Source: Chromera velia (Eukaryota > Sar > Chromeraceae). Taken from it: DNA of 12,873 bases. Positions 1 to 8,200 of the stretch are shown piece after piece; positions within the stretch are counted from its first letter, which is position 1, and each line of letters starts with the position of its first letter. The notes under the pieces are model-generated. The model was not told the origin of the DNA and searched no databases. It saw nothing but the letters and a program-made list of their open reading frames with translations. The position numbers and the translations under genes are program-made. The DNA lies in NCBI GenBank assembly GCA_018398765.1, contig JAHBMJ010003178.1:1-12873 (forward strand), given 5' to 3'.

Positions 1-904
1 CTTCTCTGATCTCTGCTCTCAAGAAAACGTCTGACCTTTATGTTGGTACACTCATTTCCTTTCGTTTCTCCATAAGAGGCCCAAGAAACCGAGTCTACAG
101 CGATCGCTTTGGTTGAACCATGGTCTCACTTCAGCGTGGCCTGACATCACGTCAAGAAACTTTCACGTCCGGCTATCAGCACAATCGCTCGTAGCCCTGG
201 AGTTTTTCCACGTTGCAGAAAAGATCACATAACGTGGATACGAAGTTGAATGTGAGATGCAGAGACTTTGAAGCCTCTTCAAAACCTCTGTAATACACGT
301 GAATCGCGATCCGCTGAAGTGGAATATGATAGAACATCACTTCACAGATGGAAACAATGAAAGAATTAAGCTATACATGTCATGATTGCATATGAATTAA
401 GCATGCAAGTTGGAGTGGCCCCGGAATGACAGAATTCGAATACAGACTGAATGAAAAATGTGCCCCTCAAGCGTCAAATCCATGGGTAAGTTGCACTTTT
501 GCGGGTAACTCGCACGGAGCAAACCATCGCGGCGAAATCATGCATGGAAAATGGCTCAAGGTGCATGGAGGTAAGTTACGGATTTTTTACACTTTAATTC
601 GTGATTGAATCGCGATCTGCGTTTGAAAGCCGCATGCAATGAAAGGCCACCAGTGGGGACATCACACGACTTCTGTACGCATCTGTCGATTGTAACAGAA
701 GAGACACTCAACCCAAGAGATGCGACTTTTCGATCCGGAAAGCAACGATCAAAAGCACTGTCTTCTATATACATAGAACACGATTGACTTTATGTATGTA
801 TCACAACAGCAGATCTTCATCTGTTCGGTCGACGAAGAGCATCGGAGGCCAAGAATGGATGAAGACACCTAGACTTTGAGAAACCAATTTTGTCCTGCTC
901 CAAA
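1..904. other. Upstream flanking region without a convincing gene
   Basis: No open frame here shows a recognisable domain; the short open frames (for example 426-608) have no family features. The region presumably holds the promoter and 5' untranslated sequence of the gene starting at 905. Two perfect GTAAGT donor-like sites lie at 486-491 and 571-576, so a 5' untranslated exon is possible but not shown. Confidence 0.5.
766..771 (+). promoter_or_regulatory. TATATA element, possible core promoter
   Basis: A TATATA stretch about 135 bases before the predicted start codon. Position is compatible with a core promoter, but TATA use is uncertain in protists and such a motif occurs easily by chance. 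Confidence 0.15.
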
Positions 905-956
905 ATGCGTGGAGTGGCCCTCCTGCTGGGTCTTTTCGCGTGTGGCTGTGCAAACG
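905..956 (+). CDS. Exon 1: signal peptide
   Basis: ATG in a favourable A-rich context (A at -3) opens a frame reading [17 protein letters not shown]: one arginine, a hydrophobic core (VALLLGLFA) and small residues at the end, the layout of a secretory signal peptide. The exon ends at G|GTTAGC in phase 1, exactly the phase needed by the EGF exon at 1223. Cleavage is likely near ACGCA or CANA. The start was chosen because it supplies the signal peptide that an all-disulfide extracellular protein needs. I saw no other in-frame start with these properties. Confidence 0.75.
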
Positions 957-1430
957 GTTAGCAATCCTCAGGGAGGACGTGCAGATTTGGAGCTGGATGC
1001 ATTCATTCCCCCTTGCATGTGTGTATGTGCACATGACCGCAATCCTTGATGTGTATGGATCGGGAGCACATCCCTCAGTTGCTTCTCTCCCAGACCTGAG
1101 TGATTGTTAGAGAAGGCATACCGAGTGTCATCCGTCTACTTCTTTCCTTCAGATTATTTCTTGGTCTCAGTCTGGTTTTACCTAGCTTCGACCCCTGTGT
1201 GTGTGAGTCTACGTGTGTGCAGCTCAGCCTGACGCGGACGAATGTGCTGATGGCACACACACGTGTCCATACGGTACCGATTGTGAGAACAATGTGGGCA
1301 GTTTTGCTTGCCCTTGCAATATTTGGGAGACTCTCTTTACATGCGGTCAGTCCAAAGACCCGTCTCTCTCTCTACCCACGTACCGTTATTCATCCCCCCC
1401 CCCTCTCTTTCTCACACACACAGACATACA

Positions 1431-1491
<61 letters not shown>

Positions 1492-1517
1492 AGAAAGAAA
1501 GAAAGAAAAAAAGAAAG

Positions 1518-1549
<32 letters not shown>

Positions 1550-2136
1550 CAGGCAGGCAGGCAGGCAGGTAGATAACAGGATGCAGGCAGAGCAGGACAC
1601 CGGGTGCTGCCCCTCCCAACTTGCTACACGACTGCACTGATGCGGCTGCAGCCGGGGTGAACGAGTGCTGGGGCAATGCACACTACTGCGACGCTGAAGC
1701 CACCTGCACTGATGAAACCTTCAGTTTCACATGCGCGTGCAACCTGGGGTACTCTGGAAGCGGCGTGGATTGCGGTTGGTTGGTCGGTCCAGCAAGCAGC
1801 AGGCAGGCATTTGGGGGGGTGGAAGGTTGGGGGGGGGGGTCGCATTTAAGCGAGTTTGTCTGGCATCCTTAAAACTTGCTCGCTTCACTTGATGTTTTTA
1901 TCTGACCCATTTTTGCTTTGATTTGTGTTTCTCTTTCTGTTGTTGATCCTCTTCTCTTCTTTTCTTTTCTGCCCGCAGTCGAGGTGGACGAATGCATGGC
2001 GGCGTCACACAACTGTCACTCTAGCGCGACTTGCGCAAATACTGCGGGGAGCTTCACGTGCACCTGCAACTCAGGTTACTCTGGTGACGGTGTTTCGTGC
2101 AGCGGTGGGTCTTTCAAGTGTGTCTGTCTGTTTTTG

Positions 2137-2186
<50 letters not shown>

Positions 2187-5179
2187 AGTGCTTGTCCACC
2201 TCCTCGCATGTGTGCATCTAATTGACGAAGAAACGAGAAAGAAGCCCAATGGGTGCTCCTCAAGGCAAATGTATAGATACGCAACAGGGTGCTCTGAGCC
2301 GGCGGTACACTTCCGGGAGGGTTTTCTTTGTTATCGGTTTCTGACTCTCTTAAGGCCCCCTTCTTTTGCTGTTTGCTTGCTTAGTCGGTTCCTTATTTTG
2401 GCCAACAGCTTTCCTTTCCTTTCCATACTCCCTAATGCAGACACCGACGAGTGCGCAACAACGGTAGACAATTGCCACACAGGCGCTTCGTGCTCAAACA
2501 CCGTGGGAAGCTTCACCTGCAGCTGCAACGACGGGTATTCTGGTGACGGTGTTTCGTGCAGCGGTTGGTCTTCGGGTTGCAGCAGTGTGAGAGGGTCTGG
2601 GAGAGTGGCCGAAGTTCCGGTCACTCAGCATTAACAGTTTTTGTGGCTCTGCATTTCTTCAGAGTGGATTTTTCCTTTGATTGCCGCAATGTGAGAAAAA
2701 AAGCAACAGCCCCGCAGAAAGGGACACGTAGTTCAAGTATCGCGCCCCTTTAATTTCACTCAATGCACCCATGCATGATTAATGAATGCAGACATCAACG
2801 AGTGTGCATTGTCGGGGGACAACTGTCACACAATCGCCGCGTGTGCAAACACAGTGGGAAGCTTCACGTGCAGCTGTAACGCTGGGTACTCTGGTGATGG
2901 CGTCTCGTGCAGCGGTGGGTCTTTCAACCTTCCATCTGTCTGTTTGCGAATCTGTCTGCAAGGAAAACAAAAAGACAACAAGTCGTGTGTTCTCTCTTCA
3001 TCAGTCCGCCTGTCTATGTGTCTGGTTGCTGCTCGCTTTATGTGCGTGCCAGCCGACTAAGAAAAGAACAATGTGAGCAAATCGAGGACCCCTCCAGGTA
3101 CTTCCCTTCCCGTCTCCTGCAAGAGACTCCCCTTGTGACTTGGTATGTAGATCTAAGAAGAGGGAATGGGAATGTGCCTTGTCTATCCAACCACTTGATG
3201 ACAAGGCACACTTCCTTAATTGTGTGACATCGAGAATGTAACACCAACGTGGACGGACGTCTCTGCGGACGCATAGCATTTTCTTTCTTTCTTTCTTTCT
3301 TTTGTGCATGCATGGGTCCCCCTCCATTCTTTGTTCCCTCCGAGAATGAACTCTTCTTCCCTCCTTGCTGGACGCGTGCAGACACCGACGAGTGCGGCAC
3401 AACGGCAGACAACTGCCACACAGGAGCCTCGTGTTCGAACACGGTCGGAAGCTTCACGTGTGGTTGCAACGATGGGTATTCTGGTGACGGTGTCTCTTGC
3501 AGCGGTGGGTTGTTGCATGCTGTACACGAGACTTTGAGAAGCTCCTCGCTCTTTTTGTAGTTTTTACGACAATCTGCATGAAGAGCAGACGCTTGTTTTG
3601 TTTGCACAAATGAGTTGGCACGACGTGAGAAGCAGCTGAAAAATCGAGTAGCAACGAACCCCAACTGGTCGCAAGCAACTCCCACTCATTCACTTTGTGC
3701 CTGTCTGTCTGAATGCAGACATCGACGAGTGTGCATTGTCGGGGGACAACTGTCACGCAATCGCCACTTGTGCAAATACAGTGGGAAGCTTCACGTGCAG
3801 CTGTAACGCTGGGTACTCTGGTGATGGCGTTTCGTGCAGCGGTGGGTATCTCAAGTGTGTTTCTGTTTGCCACTTTGTGTATGCGTCTGCGTGTCCGTTT
3901 GCATGGGTACCTGCAAATCAGGAGACCGAAAAAAAATGGTCATAGGACCCCCGATGGCAACTGCCGACTTTTTTCTCGGGTTGTGAACGGAGGCTTCTCA
4001 CATGAATGGTCATCCCGCGTGAAATCACGACGAAGTGTCCGCCTTGTCCATGGAGGGCATGTCCAGCTTCCGGATGTTCGTCTTTGTCTTCTCTCTTTCT
4101 TCTTTTCTTTTTGTGAAAATCACGTCTTCTTTTTCCTGTGCTTACGCAGACACCGACGAGTGCGGCACAACGGCAGACAACTGCCACACAGGAGCGTCGT
4201 GTTCGAACACGGTCGGAAGCTTTACGTGCAGCTGCAACGCTGGGTATTCTGGTGACGGTGTTTCTTGCAACGGTGCGTCAGTCTTTGGGTTGCAGCAATG
4301 CGGAAGGGTTTGGGACAGCAGTTGCCTCTCCGCCATACACGACGGTCTGTGAGGTCTTTGTTGCCTGCCATAAGAGGTGTTCTATTTGCTGCTTGCACGC
4401 ATGAGGTCCATAAGACAAACAAAGCTGGAACCGTGCTCTTTCACTTTGCAGACGTCGACGAATGCGCATTGTCGGGGGACAATTGCCACGCAATCGCCAC
4501 TTGTGCAAACACTGTGGGAAGCTTCACGTGCACCTGTAACGCTGGGTACTCTGGTGATGGCGTTTCGTGCAGCGGTGGGTTTTTGAACCTTCCATCTGTC
4601 TGTTTGTCTTTGTTATTCTCTCGGTGTGTTTGTCTGTCGGTTTTTCAGTTTGTGTGACTGTCCATACGAGACGGAGAACGGAAAGGTGACCTTACTGTGT
4701 AGCTCAAAACACGAATGTGAAATTTTCCCGTTACTGTATTGAGGGGGAAGGCTGTCACTGAGTGCTTTCTTTCCATGCCCATTTAGCATCATTCTTTGAA
4801 TTGTACTTCACATGTCTGAGCAACGGCGGCGAATTCTATTCTGTCACGGTTTTGAGCTTTTTTATCGACGTGCGTGCATCTTTCACTTGCTGATCCTACG
4901 ACTGCCTTCCTTCCTTCCTTCCTTCCTTACTGCCATTCTTCTCCACGGGCCCTTAATTGTGAACGCAGACACCGATGAGTGCGGCACGACGGCAGACAAT
5001 TGCCACACGGGAGCATCCTGCTCAAACACAGTGGGAAGCTTCACCTGCAGCTGCAACGACGGGTATTCTGGTGACGGTGTCTCTTGCAGCGGTGGGTCAG
5101 TCTTTGGGTTGCAGAGGTGCGAGAGGGGTGCACGGAAGGTGGTGTCTTTCTTTGGACACACAGACAGACAGACAGACAG

Positions 5180-5213
<34 letters not shown>

Positions 5214-8200
5214 AGAGAGACAGACAGACAATCTCCCACCTTTGTGTTGCTTTATTTGTGGACTTGAGTGTATTTCTTGACGCACGCATTTGTAGGGACC
5301 TGAAGAGGGGACATTTGTTTACATTTGCCGCCCGTTCGTTTGCTTTGCGCCTGTCTGTCTGTCTGTCTGTCTGTCTGTCTGAATGTTTTCAGATCTTGAT
5401 GAATGCATCTTGTCGACGGACAACTGCAACGCTAACGCCGCTTGTGCAAATACAGTGGGAAGCTTCACGTGCGGTTGTAACGCTGGGTACTCTGGTGATG
5501 GCGTCTCGTGCAGCGGTGGGTCTTCCGTAGCCAGTGCTTTTGTCTGTTGTCTGCATATCTGGGCACATATATCTTTGATTCGGCAGTGAGTTTACCTCTT
5601 TGTTTGCCGACTGGTATACGTGCCCGTAGACGGAGAAGGAGAAAATGAAGGCTCTATCTATCCTCCAAGAGAATTGTGGATCGATCTCCTTTGCGGTTTT
5701 CATGAACAGCTTTCGCATCCGCATGTGGGGCTTGGTGTGTCGACATCCTTTGAACTTATTCCTTCTCTCTCTTACTTCTCTTTCGCTCCAATGCCTGTCC
5801 TTTGCTTCTTTCCTCATGCAGACATCAACGAGTGCGCAACGACCTCAGACAATTGCCACACAGGCGCCTTGTGCTCAAACACCATGGGAAGCTTCACCTG
5901 CAGCTGCAGTGACGGCTTCTCCGGAGATGGTGTTTCGTGCAGCGGTGGGTCAGTCTTTGGGTTGCGAGAGGGTCTGGGTGGGTCTGTCTGGGTGGGCGGT
6001 TTTTTTTTTCTTGCACTCAGAACTTGCAGTCTTTCTGCATCTTTACTCCTCCCTCAACAGCTGATTTTTTGTTTTCTGAAAGGTGTCGTTCAGGCGGGAC
6101 AGCCCTTCCCTTTCCTTTCAATAACGGCGGGACAGGAATGACTGTATTGGCATACGTGATTTGTTCACTTTGCGCGTTTGTTTCAATACATGCAGACGTG
6201 AACGAGTGTGTGCTGTCCAGCGACAATTGCCACTCGAGTGCCGCCTGCTCAAATACTGTCGGAAGCTTCACGTGTAGCTGTAACGCCGCCTACTCTGGTG
6301 ACGGTGTATCTTGCAGCGGTGGGTCTTTCCAGCCCCCCCGCGTCTGTATGTCCCCCCGTGATTGAATTTCCAGTCACCTGTCTGTTTGCCTGTGGCTTCG
6401 TCTGTGTGTTCCTGTAGCAATGAGATGGAACCTTGGCACAACAGCGCGTTATTCTTATCTGCTTCAGAAGCCAGAGAGGGAGATGCTTATTCCCCGTCTT
6501 CTAAACCATGCGTCTTGCTTATGCGAATGGGTGTAATATATTCAATGAGCAAGTACAAAACGAAATCGGCTCAATCGTATGCTTGCTTTTACGAGAAGGA
6601 CGAGAACAAAAGCACGGTCACTGCCTTCATCCCAACGGTCGTTTCGATGGTGCACGTGGCGGCATCCATCACCCGACACCATTCTTTCGTCCTCTCTTCT
6701 TTCATTCCAACTTTTTTCTTCTGCTCCCTCTGTTTTGCTCTCTCTTGAATGCAGACATCGACGAGTGCACAACAACGGCAGACAATTGCCACATAGGCGC
6801 TTCGTGCTCAAACACTGCTGGAAGCTTCACCTGCAGCTGCAACGACGGGTATTCTGGTGACGGTGTTTCGTGCAGCGGTGGGTCAGTCTTTGGGTGGTAG
6901 GAGTGCGCGAGGGCGTGGGACAGCCCGAGTCACTACCCGCACACAAAAATCTGCGGGCTTCCTCTCTGCTTGACCACTGCCTACTCTCCAGTGATTTCAT
7001 ACAAGGCTTTCATCGGGGCCGGAAGAAAAGATCAGAAAAGCACCTTTGTTTGTACACACGTCGCTGATTGGCTTTGTGCCGTTTTGTCACTCACTCTGCT
7101 TGCAGACGTCGATGAGTGCGCTCTGTCAGGCGACAACTGCCACGGAAACGCTACTTGCGCAAACACAGTGGGAAGCTTCACGTGCAGCTGCAACTCTCCG
7201 TTTCCTGGGGACGGGGTGCAGTGCGCTTGGGGTACGTACGCAGTTCAAACAAATGGGAGCTAGGGCAATGGCTTTCCTTCACACTCGCGCCGCTCCGCTC
7301 CCTCCTGAATATGATAAAGCCCCGTCCATCAGTCAATATTTTACCGAGGTCTGTTCGTTTCAGTGTCTCCCTGTTCTTTTCCGCTTCTTTTCATTTCTTT
7401 CCTCTGACTCTCGCAGACGTCGACGAGTGCGCCTTGTCAGTCGACGACTGCCACGTGAACGCCAACTGTTCGAACACTCCGACGAGTTTCGCCTGCGATT
7501 GCAACGACGGATACTCTGGCGACGGACTCTCTTGCAGCGGTACGTGGGTGCTTCTTTCGAGCCTCTGTCCATCTGTCTGAGTGCCTCAATTTGGGATCTG
7601 TTTGAATGTGTGGGGAAGCCTTAGTGTGTCTGTAAAAGTGTGCAGGCAAGCAACAGAAAGAAAGAATCTCTGTGATGGTAGGAGCAAGAAGCAATCGAGA
7701 AAAGAATCAGAATCATTCGATAATGCTGCTTCGATCCACCCTGAATGGATTCGTTCTCGCATGCAGATATCGACGAGTGCACTTTATTTAAAGACAACTG
7801 CAACCATTTCTCTACGTGTTCCAATACTGTGGGAAGCTTCACCTGCGGATGCAACGCCGGGTTTGCTGGGAGCGGCGTCTCGTGCTCCGGTGGGTAGCTG
7901 GTGGAAGGAGAAATATATGCATGCTGTCTTGTTCCTGCATGGTGTTTTCGGGCGAGCTGAGAAGAAGTAAATGACGTGTTTTACTTTTTCCCTTCTGTCA
8001 GGGTGAGTGGTGTGCGACCGAAGCTCTATGTGACGGAGCTTCTTTTGACGGCACATTTTGTTTGTGTTTGTACTGATTGACATACAAGTCGGTCTCAAAC
8101 TGCTGTTCTGATATACGGATCCGAGGAGCTCCTCCCCCTTTCTCCATTATTTGTGTTTTTTTTTCTTTTCAACGTCTTCGCTTTTTTCCTGCTTGAGCGC

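Larger units (their letters stand above)
2915..3381 (+). other. Intron 6 (467 bases), hairpin and (TTTC)n
   Basis: The longest intron in the window. It holds an 11-base inverted repeat at 3173-3210 and a TTTC run at 3279-3303. Unlike most introns that lie before A-type exons, it shows no other conserved block. Confidence 0.85.
5092..5392 (+). other. Intron 11 with two complementary microsatellites
   Basis: A 301-base intron carrying (CAGA)n near its donor side and (CTGT)n just before its acceptor. The two repeats can pair with each other. Confidence 0.85.

Noticed and set aside
426-608. Short + strand open frame before the gene
   Set aside because: 60 codons, no recognisable motif, no link by phase to the signal-peptide exon, and length expected by chance.
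1386-1681. Minus-strand open frames with long FFLS/SLSL repeats
   Set aside because: They are translations of the GAAA/GA/GGCA microsatellite with no domain, and lie inside an intron of the + strand gene.
3885-3920. Imperfect palindrome TTTGCA...TGCAAA around GGTACC in intron 8
   Set aside because: Only six-base arms and a central restriction-type palindrome; too short to separate from chance.
4035-4149. In-frame ATG with a hydrophobic stretch before EGF 8, looking like a signal peptide
   Set aside because: The hydrophobic residues come from the pyrimidine tract of a splice acceptor, which always reads as F, L and S. A true signal peptide exon exists at 905.
2441-7231. Regular repeats resembling a CRISPR array
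   Set aside because: Repeat units are 123-base coding exons with EGF cysteine patterns and splice sites, spaced by long variable introns.
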